Of a stretch of DNA of 64,000 nucleotides, positions 25,727-33,509 are shown in pieces. The stretch lies in the NCBI RefSeq assembly GCF_001426705.1, contig NZ_LMFC01000002.1, positions 228,559 to 292,558 of the forward strand. Reading direction: 5' to 3'. A model generated the notes under the pieces. It was given only the letters and a program-made list of their open reading frames with translations, made no database searches and was not told the origin of the DNA. Position 1 is the first letter of the stretch; the number at the start of each line of letters is the position of its first letter. The stretch is from Cellulomonas sp. Root485 (lineage in GTDB: Bacteria > Actinomycetota > Actinomycetes > Actinomycetales > Cellulomonadaceae). The position numbers were made by a program, and so were the translations under genes.

Positions 25727-27199
25727 ATGACGGACGCGAAAGTGAGGCACTATCAACCCCCGTCCGTCCCCCGCAGCGCCTGGAATGCGCTCGTCGTCCT
25801 CATGGCCGGCATGTTCATGGCCCTGCTGGACACGACGATCGTCAACGTCGCCCTCCCGACGATTCAGGTCAGCCTGGACGCGAGCGAGGCGACGCTGAGC
25901 TGGATCATCAGCGGCTACGCGCTGGCGTTCGGTATCGCGCTGATCCCGGCGGGTCGGATCGGAGACCGTGTCGGGCACAAGTGGGTGTTCTTCACCGGAC
26001 TGCTGCTGTTCACGGTCGCGAGCCTGTTCTGCGGACTAGCGCAGAACAGCATGCAGCTGATCGTCGCGCGGGTGGTCCAGGGGCTCGCGGGGGGCATCTT
26101 CGTGCCGGCTGTGACGGCGATGATCCAGCTGCTGTTCCCGCCCGCGGTGCGCGGGAAGGCGTTCGCGATCTTGGGGTCGGTCATCGGCGTCTCGACGGCG
26201 CTCGGTCCGATTCTCGGTGGGTTGATCATCGAGGCTTTCGGGGACGAGAACGGGTGGCGGCTCGTGTTCTGGGTCAACATCCCGATCGGTGCCATCGCCC
26301 TGATCGCAGCCGCGAAGATCCTGCCGGCCGGTGCGGAGGGAAAGGCGAAGGAGGGATACGACTTCGTCGGGTTGGTGCTGCTCACCGCGGGTTTGATCGC
26401 CCTGCTGGTGCCGTTGATCGAGGGCCAGGACAAGGGGTGGCCGGCGTGGACGTTCATCACGCTCGCCGCGGGTGTTCTGCTGATCGTGGCGTTCGCGTTC
26501 TGGGAGAAGCGGATCGAGGACGCCAACCCGATGGTCCCGCCACACCTGTTCTCCCACCCCGCATTCACGGGCGGGACGATCTTGGCTCTCGTCTACTTCG
26601 CCGCATTCACCAGCATCTTCTTCACCATCTCGCTGCTGTGGCAGGCGGGGCTGGGACACACCGCCCTCGAGTCCGGCGTGGTCGGGGTTCCGTTCGCTAT
26701 CGGGAGCATCATCGGGGCGTCCCAGAGCAACCGGCTGTCGCAGCGGCTCGGCCGCACGGTGCTCGTGGTCGGCACCGCCATGGTGGCCGCGGGTCTCGTC
26801 TCGGTCTGGCTCATCCTGCGCCTCGTCCCGGCGACCGATCTCGTGAACTGGGACCTGCTGCTGCCGCTGCTGATCGCGGGCATCGGGAGCGGGCTGTTCA
26901 TCGCGCCGAACGCGCAGTTCATCGTCGCGACCGTCAACCGGTCCGAAGCGGGTGCCGCCAGCGGGGTGATCAGCGTGATGCAGCGCGTCGGGTCCGCCAT
27001 CGGGATCGCGGTCATCGGCAGCGTCCTGTTCGGCACCCTGCACATCACCAGCAGGGACCCGGCGCAGATCCAGCAGGCGTTCGTCGACGCCGCCGCGCAC
27101 GCCATGGCGGTGAGCGCGCTGTTGTCGATCGTCAGCTTCGCGCTGGTGTTCGTGCTGCCGAGGCAGGTCGACGCGCCGGAGCGGGCCGCGGCGGGTTGA
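25727..27199 (+). CDS. DHA2-type (14-helix) MFS drug exporter
   Basis: The 490-residue inner-membrane protein should export drugs in exchange for protons. It carries the family motif C region and the DHA2 signature LDTTIVNVALPTI in helix 1. GRIGDRVGHKWVFFTG is motif A between helices 2 and 3, and GPILGGLIIEAFG is the motif C stretch; about 14 hydrophobic segments are present. The ATG at 25727 is preceded by GAAGGG; longer open frames upstream give low-complexity sequence. It lies just outside the defence island and returns to the GC level of the rest of the window. No regulator gene is adjacent, and the substrate is unknown. Confidence 0.9.
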   Translation: MTDAKVRHYQPPSVPRSAWNALVVLMAGMFMALLDTTIVNVALPTIQVSLDASEATLSWIISGYALAFGIALIPAGRIGDRVGHKWVFFTGLLLFTVASLFCGLAQNSMQLIVARVVQGLAGGIFVPAVTAMIQLLFPPAVRGKAFAILGSVIGVSTALGPILGGLIIEAFGDENGWRLVFWVNIPIGAIALIAAAKILPAGAEGKAKEGYDFVGLVLLTAGLIALLVPLIEGQDKGWPAWTFITLAAGVLLIVAFAFWEKRIEDANPMVPPHLFSHPAFTGGTILALVYFAAFTSIFFTISLLWQAGLGHTALESGVVGVPFAIGSIIGASQSNRLSQRLGRTVLVVGTAMVAAGLVSVWLILRLVPATDLVNWDLLLPLLIAGIGSGLFIAPNAQFIVATVNRSEAGAASGVISVMQRVGSAIGIAVIGSVLFGTLHITSRDPAQIQQAFVDAAAHAMAVSALLSIVSFALVFVLPRQVDAPERAAAG

Positions 27200-27263
27200 G
27201 AAGCCAGTCCGCGGGTTGTCCACAGATGTGTGCTCGACCTGGTTCGGCGATGTCCGATTCCAC

Positions 27264-27269
27264 TACGGT
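27264..27269 (+). promoter_or_regulatory. -10 box (TACGGT) of a probable leaderless transcript
   Basis: TACGGT fits TANNNT and is followed by seven bases and then the ATG at 27277, without a ribosome binding site. The lipoprotein pair downstream is therefore probably transcribed from the start codon itself. Confidence 0.55.
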
Positions 27270-27276
27270 CGCGGCC

Positions 27277-27912
27277 ATGTCGAATCGCAGGGGGATCAGT
27301 TCTTGGCGCGCCGCTGCGGCGCTCATGGCACTGTCAGGCGTGGTGGCCGGCTGCTCGCCCAACGCCACGGCGCGCGACGATTCGACGGCGCGGCCGTCGG
27401 TGTCCGTCAGTCCGAGCCCGACTCCCACGTCGACTCCCACGTCGACTCCCACGGTCGACGGTGTCCTTGCCGATGGAGTGAAGCCTGACCGGCCGGCTGC
27501 GCTCGATGAACCGCCGACGGTCGACGGCGCGGTCGCCGTTCTGACGTACTTCCTGAAGCTGTATCCCTACGCGCAGAACACCGGTGATCTGGCGGACATC
27601 CGTGCTCTGAGCCACCCGGAGTGCATCTTCTGCACCAGCGTGATCGGCAGCATCGAGGGGCTCGGCACCAAGGGGCTGCACTCCGTCGGTGGGGCCGTTC
27701 GCATCGAGGACGCCACCGGTTCGGAGGTCACGCCCGGCCGGTGGTTCTCGGTCGATCTCCGGGCGCTGGAGGGTGCGCAGCAAGAGCTACGAGCGGATGG
27801 GTCGGTGGCCAAGGAGTACGAGGCATCGGCGTACACGATGAACGCTGCGGTGATCTTCGAGAACGGCGACTGGAAGATACGTGCGCTGTCCCACGAGGAG
27901 ATCAAGCCGTGA
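27277..27912 (+). CDS. DUF6318-type lipoprotein
   Basis: The 211-residue product has a lipoprotein signal with lipobox GVVAGC (Cys26), then a Ser/Pro/Thr linker encoded by a short tandem DNA repeat (STPTSTPTV), then a globular domain. That domain, with DGAVAVLTYFLKLYPYAQNT and the paired cysteines in HPECIFCTS, fits the DUF6318 family of actinobacterial surface lipoproteins, which are of unknown role. The ATG is supported by a -10 box seven bases upstream. The stop overlaps the GTG of the next gene (GTGA), so the two secreted products are co-translated. Confidence 0.75.
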   Translation: MSNRRGISSWRAAAALMALSGVVAGCSPNATARDDSTARPSVSVSPSPTPTSTPTSTPTVDGVLADGVKPDRPAALDEPPTVDGAVAVLTYFLKLYPYAQNTGDLADIRALSHPECIFCTSVIGSIEGLGTKGLHSVGGAVRIEDATGSEVTPGRWFSVDLRALEGAQQELRADGSVAKEYEASAYTMNAAVIFENGDWKIRALSHEEIKP

Positions 27913-28820
27913 CGCCCAGGGCGGCACTGGTGTCACTCCTCGCCGCCGGACTCATGGTCGTGGTCGCCAGCGGATCGTCGGCAGTCGACTTGGGCGGTGA
28001 GGGTGAGGACGAGTCGATCAAGGTCACTGCCTTCGAGGCAAGGCAGACCTACGAGGCGTCCCAACGAGCCAACCCCGCGCTCCTGCTCGTTCGCTATATG
28101 CGCGCCCCGCAGTGCAACGTCGCGACGGGCGGTGCGGCAGAACCGGGCGCTCCGGCAGGTCCGATGCCGGCGGATGGCGGTGCCCTCCCCGCGTGCGCGC
28201 CGCGGAACGGCTCCCTCCCGATCCCCTCCTGCCTAGACGGCCCACCGGTGCTGCCACTCTGGAGTCAGAGGCGCGCGGACGTGGGAGCGAGCTGGGCCGG
28301 GCTGCCGTGGGAGCTCGTGATCGGGTACTCGTGCCCGGAGGACGCGGTGCCGACGCTGACCGCGGAGGACTTCCGGCGCCTGCCCATCGCGCCGCCGGTG
28401 CTGACGACTCAGCCGGATCGCGGGTGGGTCCTGGTCAACAAAGAGACGATCGTCATGACCGACCCGGCGGAGCAGGTGTTCCGGACGGAGCTGCTCGGGT
28501 ACGGCGTCGACGTGATCGCGACACCGACGAGCTACCGCTACGACTTCGGCGATGACAGCGACGACCTGGTGACCGACAGCCCGGGCCACTCGTACCCGGA
28601 CCACGACACGTTCCACTTCTACGAGACCCTCGGCACGATGCAGATCACGCTGACCACCACGTGGTCGGGCAGGTATCGGGTGGACGGCAGCACGGTGTGG
28701 CACGACGTCAACGGCACTGCGGAGACGAGCGTGGTGGGCGCTCCGTTCACGGTCGAGGAGCGCCGCTCCCACCTCGTCTCGAGCCTGTGCACCGACGTCC
28801 CGAAGCCGGACGACTGTTGA
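27909..28820 (+). CDS. Secreted protein with a PKD-like segment
   Basis: The 303-residue product starts with a signal peptide (RAALVSLLAAGLMVVVASGS) ending near residue 25. It has six or more cysteines in the exported part (PQCN, PACAP, PSCLD, YSCPE, SLCTD, DDC). Near residues 195-220, YRYDFGDDSDD and SPGHSYPDHDT resemble the strand-turn of PKD domains. The GTG overlaps the stop of the DUF6318 lipoprotein gene, so the pair probably works together at the cell surface. I do not recognise a catalytic motif. A similar secreted-protein-next-to-DUF6318 pairing is familiar from actinobacteria, but its function is not known to me. Confidence 0.7.
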   Translation: MTPRAALVSLLAAGLMVVVASGSSAVDLGGEGEDESIKVTAFEARQTYEASQRANPALLLVRYMRAPQCNVATGGAAEPGAPAGPMPADGGALPACAPRNGSLPIPSCLDGPPVLPLWSQRRADVGASWAGLPWELVIGYSCPEDAVPTLTAEDFRRLPIAPPVLTTQPDRGWVLVNKETIVMTDPAEQVFRTELLGYGVDVIATPTSYRYDFGDDSDDLVTDSPGHSYPDHDTFHFYETLGTMQITLTTTWSGRYRVDGSTVWHDVNGTAETSVVGAPFTVEERRSHLVSSLCTDVPKPDDC

Positions 28821-28839
28821 GGCGCCACCATGCGTTCTG

Positions 28840-28855
28840 TGCATAGTACTATGCA
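28840..28855. promoter_or_regulatory. 16-bp palindromic operator overlapping the -10 box of the HEPN/nucleotidyltransferase operon
   Basis: TGCATAGTACTATGCA is a perfect 16-base palindrome, and TACTAT within and beside it (28847-28852) forms a TANNNT -10 box seven bases before the ATG at 28860. A partial third half-site (TTATGCA) covers the start codon. Binding here would directly block transcription, so autorepression by the winged-helix protein encoded next is the natural reading. Confidence 0.7.
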
Positions 28856-28859
28856 AGTT

Positions 28860-29441
28860 ATGCATGACTCTGAGTTGCTGCCCATCTTCAGGTCCGATGC
28901 TCAGGCGCGCATCTTGGCGTGGTTCCTGCTTGACTCTGACCGCGAAGCTCCCGCCGCATCGTTGGCGGGCGTCGCCGACGTCCACCAGACCACCGCACTG
29001 CGCGAGGCGAGCAGACTGGTCGAGGCCGGGCTCTTGAAGGAGAGGCGTGCCGGGCACACGCGTCTGATCAGCGCAGACACGAAGAGCCCCTACTACCTGC
29101 CGCTGGTCCAGATCCTCGCCCGGTCGTTCGGGCCTCTCCACGTCGTCGGCGAGGAGCTGTCCCAGGTGGCAGGAGTCCAGCACGCCGAGATCGTGGGTTC
29201 CTGGGCGGCACGGTTCCTCGGTCAGCCTGGAGCGCAACCGCACGATCTCGACGTGGTGGTCGTCGGCAAGCCGTCGGGGCGAGAACTTCGACGCGCCGGG
29301 GCGCGCATGGAAGAGCGGATGCAGATCCCCGTCCATGTGACGACGATCGCCGCTGACGAGTGGGCGGACAGGGGAAGCGGATTTGTTGTCGACGTCCGCA
29401 GGGGACCAACGGTTCCGGTCGAACTCACGGCGGCTGGTTGA
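28860..29441 (+). CDS. Winged-helix / nucleotidyltransferase (MNT-like) fusion, putative antitoxin
   Basis: The 193-residue protein combines an N-terminal winged helix (about 1-75: FRSDAQARILAWFLL, HQTTALREASRLVEAGLL) with a minimal nucleotidyltransferase fold. That fold carries GSWAARFLGQPGAQPHDLDV, the GSxAR...DxD signature in slightly altered form. In HEPN/MNT toxin-antitoxin pairs the MNT enzyme silences the HEPN RNase by AMPylation, and here a HEPN-like gene follows directly. The ATG at 28860 is preferred over 28830 because a -10 box and palindrome occupy the intervening DNA. The added DNA-binding domain makes it a candidate autorepressor as well as antitoxin. Confidence 0.72.
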   Translation: MHDSELLPIFRSDAQARILAWFLLDSDREAPAASLAGVADVHQTTALREASRLVEAGLLKERRAGHTRLISADTKSPYYLPLVQILARSFGPLHVVGEELSQVAGVQHAEIVGSWAARFLGQPGAQPHDLDVVVVGKPSGRELRRAGARMEERMQIPVHVTTIAADEWADRGSGFVVDVRRGPTVPVELTAAG

Positions 29442-29905
29442 TGACCCCGGCGGCCCGCCGCTCGCTCAACGACCTGCTGAACGGCCTCGACCTGGAACGG
29501 GTGCCCGTTGATGGCCAGACGTGCCAGAGGCTGCTCGACCAGGCGCGGAAGCATGTGCTCACCGCGTCCGCGGGGCTGGACCACCACGACACCGAGGGCG
29601 CCTTCCAGATCGCCTACGACGCGTGTCGGAAGGTGTGCCTCGCGTTGGTGCTCTCCATGGGCCTGCGCCCGCGCGGTGAGTCCGAGCACCGCACGACCTT
29701 CGAGGCGGCCGCCGCGATCGCCGACAGTGTCGGTGGTCGGACCGCCGTCGACGACGCTGCCGACCTTCGGATGGTGCGGAACAACACGGAGTACCGCGGG
29801 GTAGAGGTGAGCCAGGCGGAGGCGAGGGACGCGATCGACATTGCCGGCGAGCTGCTTGTCGGGCTCGCCGTGCCGATCACCGCGATCCTGGCGGCACAGT
29901 CCTGA
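29441..29905 (+). CDS. HEPN-domain protein, putative toxin
   Basis: This 154-residue helical protein has the length and layout of HEPN toxins, including LLDQARKHVLTASAGLDHHD and EGAFQIAYDACRKVCLALV. The catalytic region reads LRMVRNNTEYRG: an Arg-Asn pair but Tyr where the RX4-6H motif normally has His, so RNase activity may be altered or lost. Its ATG overlaps the last base of the preceding stop (TGATG), giving coupled translation with the winged-helix/MNT protein. It could be an active toxin with a variant motif or a tamed descendant. Confidence 0.68.
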   Translation: MTPAARRSLNDLLNGLDLERVPVDGQTCQRLLDQARKHVLTASAGLDHHDTEGAFQIAYDACRKVCLALVLSMGLRPRGESEHRTTFEAAAAIADSVGGRTAVDDAADLRMVRNNTEYRGVEVSQAEARDAIDIAGELLVGLAVPITAILAAQS

Positions 29906-29921
29906 GTACGGATCGGGCGAC

Positions 29922-29950
29922 GACCGACGATGGTCATCCCACCGTCGGTC
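29922..29950 (+). terminator. Hairpin downstream of the HEPN gene
   Basis: Two 12-base arms (GACCGACGATGG and CCACCGTCGGTC) with one mismatch and a five-base loop start 17 bases after the HEPN stop codon. There is no T-tract, as is common for actinobacterial terminators. An ATG at 29930 lies inside the stem, which argues against it as a gene start. Confidence 0.55.
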
Positions 29951-29992
29951 CCTGGTCACGCATCCGCCACGTCGCACGAGTGGACTGGCCGC

Positions 29993-30316
29993 ATGGCCAC
30001 CACCCTGGACGCCAGCCGCCTCTACTCCGCCGCCGACCGCCACGAGCCGATCCCGGGCTCGATCGTCTGGGCCGTCGCCCACCCGCTCGGCGAGGTTCCG
30101 AGTACGGCTCAAGATCAGCGCTGGGTCGCGGTGATGGGCGAGGTCATGGGCGTCCTGCTGGACACGCCGGGGTGGCCGCACGGGCAGGTGTGGTCGTCGG
30201 GGGAGCTGTGCCGGGAGCAGGCGTGGGCTCGGCACGTGGTCGGTCGGCGGACGGGGTTCGAGGTGCACCGGATCGAGGTGGTGACACCGGCGCTGTTCCG
30301 GCTGGCGACGAGGTGA
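29993..30316 (+). CDS. Hypothetical protein
   Basis: The 107-residue protein is small and soluble, with no signal peptide or membrane helix. It has three tryptophans in a central helix-turn region (WVAVMGEVMGVLLDTPGWPHG) and a C-terminal strand EVHRIEVVTPALFRL. I do not recognise the family. The ATG at 29993 is preferred over 29930, which lies inside the hairpin following the HEPN gene; no strong ribosome binding site is seen at either. It sits between the toxin-antitoxin pair and the SseB-like gene, all in the same direction. Codon usage is like the surrounding genes, so it is probably real. Confidence 0.55.
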   Translation: MATTLDASRLYSAADRHEPIPGSIVWAVAHPLGEVPSTAQDQRWVAVMGEVMGVLLDTPGWPHGQVWSSGELCREQAWARHVVGRRTGFEVHRIEVVTPALFRLATR

Positions 30317-30361
30317 ACCGCCGGTAGCGTGAACCTCGCCCGCAACGACGAGGGAGCACCC

Positions 30362-30745
30362 ATGAAGGACTTCGACCAGGCGCTGCGCACGGCGGCCCCC
30401 GGCACGATCGACGGCGCCAAGCTGCTGACGCGGTTCGCGTACGAGCAGCTCGCGGTCCCGAGTGGTGGCCCGGTGGGGGAGCACTTCGAGGGGTTCATCC
30501 CAGCGCTCGTGCAGCGCGACGGCTCGCACCACCTGGTGGCGTTCTCGTCGGTGCAGCGGTTCAAGGACGAGGGCCGACTCGGGGGTGAGGCGGTCGCGAT
30601 GCCGGTGCGGGAGGTGCTGCTGCGGATGCCGGCGGACGTGGGCATCGTGATCAACCCGGGCAGCTCGCAGGGGTTCGAGCTGGGTCCGGATGCCATTGCG
30701 AAGCTCCGCGACGAGCTGACGCGGCCGCACGACGAGTCGCCGTGA
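30362..30745 (+). CDS. SseB-like family protein
   Basis: The 127-residue protein matches the SseB N-terminal domain layout: a strand with FIPALVQRDGSHHLVAFSSV, then FKDEGRLGGEAVAMPVREVLLRM, and VGIVINPGSSQGFELGPDAI near the end. SseB-type domains are found in many actinobacterial small proteins with no proven role. GGGAG lies seven bases before the ATG. It converges on the zinc-ribbon gene with a 20-base gap and no clear hairpin between. Confidence 0.75.
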   Translation: MKDFDQALRTAAPGTIDGAKLLTRFAYEQLAVPSGGPVGEHFEGFIPALVQRDGSHHLVAFSSVQRFKDEGRLGGEAVAMPVREVLLRMPADVGIVINPGSSQGFELGPDAIAKLRDELTRPHDESP

Positions 30746-30765
30746 GCCGCGTCAGCGCGGGGTGA

Positions 30766-31557
30766 CTACGCGGGCACCTTGACGGTGGTGAGGAACGCGG
30801 CTGCCTGGGTGAGGTCGTCGAACTCGTCCTCGACCAGGTCGACGAGCAGGTCGTTGCTCCACAGGATGAGCCGGCCGATCGTGAACTGCTCCTTGGCGAC
30901 CTCGGGCAGCGTCAGCCCGTAGACGCGCTGCGCGATCTCCTTCTTGCCGCCACGCGCTCCGCCGTAGGTGGAGATGGGCAGGTAGGACTCCGGCGACGTG
31001 GCGACGAGGACCCGGGTCAGGGTCGGCTCCTTGAAGCCGGTCATGCCGAGCCCGCCCTGGCCGAGGATCAGGCGGGTGAGCCGGTCGGGCAGCGGCACGG
31101 TTGTGGGGCCGTACAGGAGGTAGCGGATGGTGTTCCGGGTGCGGGCCGATGCTTCGCGCTCGCCCATCGTCTTCCACGCCCGGTTGAACGAGGCGGTGGT
31201 CGCGTTGGTGGCGCCGGGGGTCTCGTTCACGAACGACAGCAGGTCCTGCGGGTCGCAGTCGGCCACCTCGTCGCGGGCGAACACCTGCTGGTAGTGCGTC
31301 CAGTCGTACCCGGGTTCGGTGGGCGGCGACGCCTTGGCCAGCGCGGCGACCTTCTCCCACCGGGCCGGGTCGACGGCGGACCGGTCGGGGAACCGGGCCT
31401 GCAGATCGGCCGACGAGGACGGGAGCGGGGCCGACGTCTTCGACTCCCCGCGGGTCCACTGGTGGCTACAGGCGGTGCATCGGATGGTGCGGCGATCGTC
31501 CGCCAACCGTTCGACGAGTTCGAGCTCTCCGGACGTACAGACCGGGCATGTCAGCAT
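30766..31557 (-). CDS. Zinc-ribbon protein of unknown function
   Basis: The 263-residue protein begins with a four-cysteine zinc ribbon (LTCPVC at 2-7 and RCTACSHQW at about 26-34). After a Ser/Pro linker comes a ~210-residue domain I do not recognise, containing WTHYQQVFARDEVADCDPQD and LGQGGLGMTGFKEPT. The later segment TVPLPDRLTRLIL and the strongly conserved look of STYGGARGGKKEIAQRVYGL suggest a folded domain rather than noise. A GAAGGAG box precedes the ATG. It may bind nucleic acid or another protein through the ribbon. It is monocistronic by position. Confidence 0.6.
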   Translation of the reverse strand: MLTCPVCTSGELELVERLADDRRTIRCTACSHQWTRGESKTSAPLPSSSADLQARFPDRSAVDPARWEKVAALAKASPPTEPGYDWTHYQQVFARDEVADCDPQDLLSFVNETPGATNATTASFNRAWKTMGEREASARTRNTIRYLLYGPTTVPLPDRLTRLILGQGGLGMTGFKEPTLTRVLVATSPESYLPISTYGGARGGKKEIAQRVYGLTLPEVAKEQFTIGRLILWSNDLLVDLVEDEFDDLTQAAAFLTTVKVPA

Positions 31558-31621
31558 GGTGCTCCTTCGTCTCTAGGGAGAGTGTGACGCACCGAGCGCT
31601 GCTCCGGGGACGAGAGGGGGT

Positions 31622-32446
31622 CTAGACGAGCAGCGGACCCCGTCGGATCCGGTCCAGGAGCCCGTCCGGGGTGACCGTGTCGAAGTTCCAGTTGGAGTCG
31701 ATCCACCAGGTGACGCCGGCATCGTCCAGGGCCGCGATCTTGTCCGCCGCCTCGGTCGGGTCGGTCGGCAGCACCCCCTCGGCGACGAGCTCGACCGTCC
31801 GGCCGTCGCTGTGCTCGTCCACCCAGGACCGCACGGACCGCCACTCGTCGGGCTTCAGCGGGTCGAACCCGTCCTCCCGCCGGACCGCGATGACCCCGTC
31901 GCGCCCGGCGGCCCTGCGCATGGACCGTGGCGCGAACCAGGCGCCGATGACCCAGACGGGGATGGTGCCGCGCACGGGTCGGGGCTGGAACTCCAGGTCG
32001 GTGACCTGGTGGTGGGTCCCCGCGTAGCTGAACTTGTCCCCGGTCCAGGCGAGGTCGAGGATCGCGAGCGAGTCGTCGAGGAGCGCGGCCCGTTCCTTGA
32101 CGTCGGTGGTCTCGCCGGAGACGCGGCTGTACGCACCGTCGTCGACGGCTCCGAGTCCGACGGGCAGGACCAGCCGGCCGCCGGACAGGTGGTCGACGGT
32201 GAGGGCCTGGCGCGCGACCTCCCACGGTTTGCGCCGCGGCAGCGAGAACACCATGGCGCCGAGGGTGATCCGGCTGGTCCGCACCGCGGCGGCGCCGAGC
32301 ACCGTCCACGGGTCGAACGTGTCCATGGGGCCGACGCTGATGCCGTCCCAGGCCATGAAGGCGTCCCAGCCGGCTTCCTCGGCCGCGACGGCCATCTCGA
32401 CGTTCTGGGCTGCTGACCCGCACGAGGCGGTGACACCGAACTTCAT
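31622..32446 (-). CDS. LLM-class flavin/F420-dependent oxidoreductase
   Basis: The 274-residue enzyme has the luciferase-like TIM barrel: MKFGVTASCGSAAQNVEMAV opens strand 1, SRITLGAMVFSLPRRKPWEVA and DHLSGGRLVLPVGLGAVD are the usual core signatures, and VRGTIPVWVIGAW leads to the cofactor site. Such enzymes reduce or oxygenate small substrates with FMN or F420; the substrate here is unknown. The ATG at 32446 lies eight bases after TAGCGT, a -10 box that begins with the stop codon of the upstream epimerase gene, so this gene is probably transcribed leaderless from its own promoter as well as by read-through. Confidence 0.85.
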   Translation of the reverse strand: MKFGVTASCGSAAQNVEMAVAAEEAGWDAFMAWDGISVGPMDTFDPWTVLGAAAVRTSRITLGAMVFSLPRRKPWEVARQALTVDHLSGGRLVLPVGLGAVDDGAYSRVSGETTDVKERAALLDDSLAILDLAWTGDKFSYAGTHHQVTDLEFQPRPVRGTIPVWVIGAWFAPRSMRRAAGRDGVIAVRREDGFDPLKPDEWRSVRSWVDEHSDGRTVELVAEGVLPTDPTEAADKIAALDDAGVTWWIDSNWNFDTVTPDGLLDRIRRGPLLV

Positions 32447-32454
32447 GGGATCCG

Positions 32455-32460
32455 ACGCTA
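32455..32460 (-). promoter_or_regulatory. -10 box (TAGCGT) built on the upstream gene's TAG stop codon
   Basis: On the minus strand the epimerase stop codon TAG (32460-32458) continues as TAGCGT, a TANNNT box eight bases before the ATG at 32446. No ribosome binding site lies between. Confidence 0.6.
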
Positions 32461-33387
32461 CGCCCGACCTCCGACAGCCGTCCTTCCCAGGGTCTCCGCG
32501 ACCGCTGCGTCCCACGGCGTCGCGACGAGACCGAGCATCCGCGACGACGCCGCTGTGTCCATGACGTACGGCTCCGAGAAGTGGTCGGAGACGCCGGCGA
32601 CCTCGCGCAACAGCGGCGAGACCAGCCCGAGGGCGCGCACGACGGCCGCCGGCATCGGGCGGATCCGGGGAGCGGGCAGGCCCACGGCGAACCGTTCGCC
32701 GAGCTCGCGCACGGTCAGCGGCTCCGCGGTCGGCACGTGCCACGCGCGCCCCCAGGCATCGGGTGTCCGGCCGGCCGCGACGAGCGCGCGGGCGAGGTCG
32801 GGCAGGTACGTCCAGCTGTGCGGCTGGTCGACGGCGACGACCGTCCGCACGACCTTGCCGGCCCGCAGCGGGGTGAGGAACCGCGGCCCGACCATCGCCT
32901 GGGAGTCGGCGTACGGCCCGAAGTAGTCGGCGGCGCGCACCTCGGTGACCCGCAGGTCACCCGCGCGGTGCCGAGCCTCGGCGTCGCGCCACATCTGCGC
33001 GCGAACCATGCCCTTGCGCTCGGTGCTGTCGAGCGGGGTGTCCTCGGTCATCACGGCACCGTGCGTCGCGTAGCCGTACAGGTTGCCGACGGAGACGAGG
33101 ACGGCACCGGTCCGGGCGGCCGAGTCGAGCAGCGCCGCCCACAGCGGGGGCCAGTCGGTGGGCCAGCGGTGGTACGGCGGGGCCGCGCAGTTGTAGACGA
33201 CGTCGGCGCCGCGGACGGCTGCGGTCAGGGCGTCGACGTCGGTGGCGTCGACGGCGGCGTGCGTGATCCGGCCGGCGGAGGTGCCGCCGGACCGGCTGAG
33301 CACCAGGACGTCGGCGCCGTCGTCGGCGAGCAGGTGGGCCAGCGTGGTGCCGACGGCACCCTTGCCGACGATGACGTGACGGGTCAT
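32458..33387 (-). CDS. NAD(P)-dependent epimerase/dehydratase family protein
   Basis: The 309-residue extended SDR has a Rossmann nucleotide-binding start, HVIVGKGAVGTTLAHLLA, an aspartate strand (VLVLSRSG), the YNCAAPPYHRW segment and the active-site region SVGNLYGYATHG. There the usual Tyr-x3-Lys is not clear, so it may be an NmrA/atypical SDR rather than a true epimerase. AAGGAG lies seven bases before the ATG. It is divergent from a TetR regulator across three copies of an 11-base palindrome, strongly suggesting that TetR controls it. The LLM oxidoreductase follows with an 11-base gap. Confidence 0.83.
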   Translation of the reverse strand: MTRHVIVGKGAVGTTLAHLLADDGADVLVLSRSGGTSAGRITHAAVDATDVDALTAAVRGADVVYNCAAPPYHRWPTDWPPLWAALLDSAARTGAVLVSVGNLYGYATHGAVMTEDTPLDSTERKGMVRAQMWRDAEARHRAGDLRVTEVRAADYFGPYADSQAMVGPRFLTPLRAGKVVRTVVAVDQPHSWTYLPDLARALVAAGRTPDAWGRAWHVPTAEPLTVRELGERFAVGLPAPRIRPMPAAVVRALGLVSPLLREVAGVSDHFSEPYVMDTAASSRMLGLVATPWDAAVAETLGRTAVGGRA

Positions 33388-33411
33388 GGCGGACTCCTTC
33401 GTGGGAAACGA

Positions 33412-33475
33412 GAGCAGTGCTCTCTGCTGTGAGCAATGCTCGCACAACACGCCGGCGCAAACAAGAGCAGTGCTC
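33412..33475. promoter_or_regulatory. Three copies of the palindrome GAGCARTGCTC between epimerase and tetR
   Basis: GAGCAGTGCTC at 33412-33422, GAGCAATGCTC at 33431-33441 and GAGCAGTGCTC at 33465-33475 are near-perfect palindromes sharing one consensus, with centres 19 and 34 bases apart. They lie between two divergent genes, 25 bases upstream of the epimerase ATG. They are the probable operators of the adjacent TetR protein. Confidence 0.75.
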
Positions 33476-33509
33476 GCAGTTTCTCGACGGAGGAGGCACA
33501 CTGGCGTCC

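Noticed and set aside
25611..25730. A short open stretch before the MFS gene ending RRRWTVVFDARDGHVVYPPE
   Set aside because: It looks like a protein C-terminus and overlaps the MFS ATG, but it has no supported start and no recognisable family; too short to call a gene or remnant.
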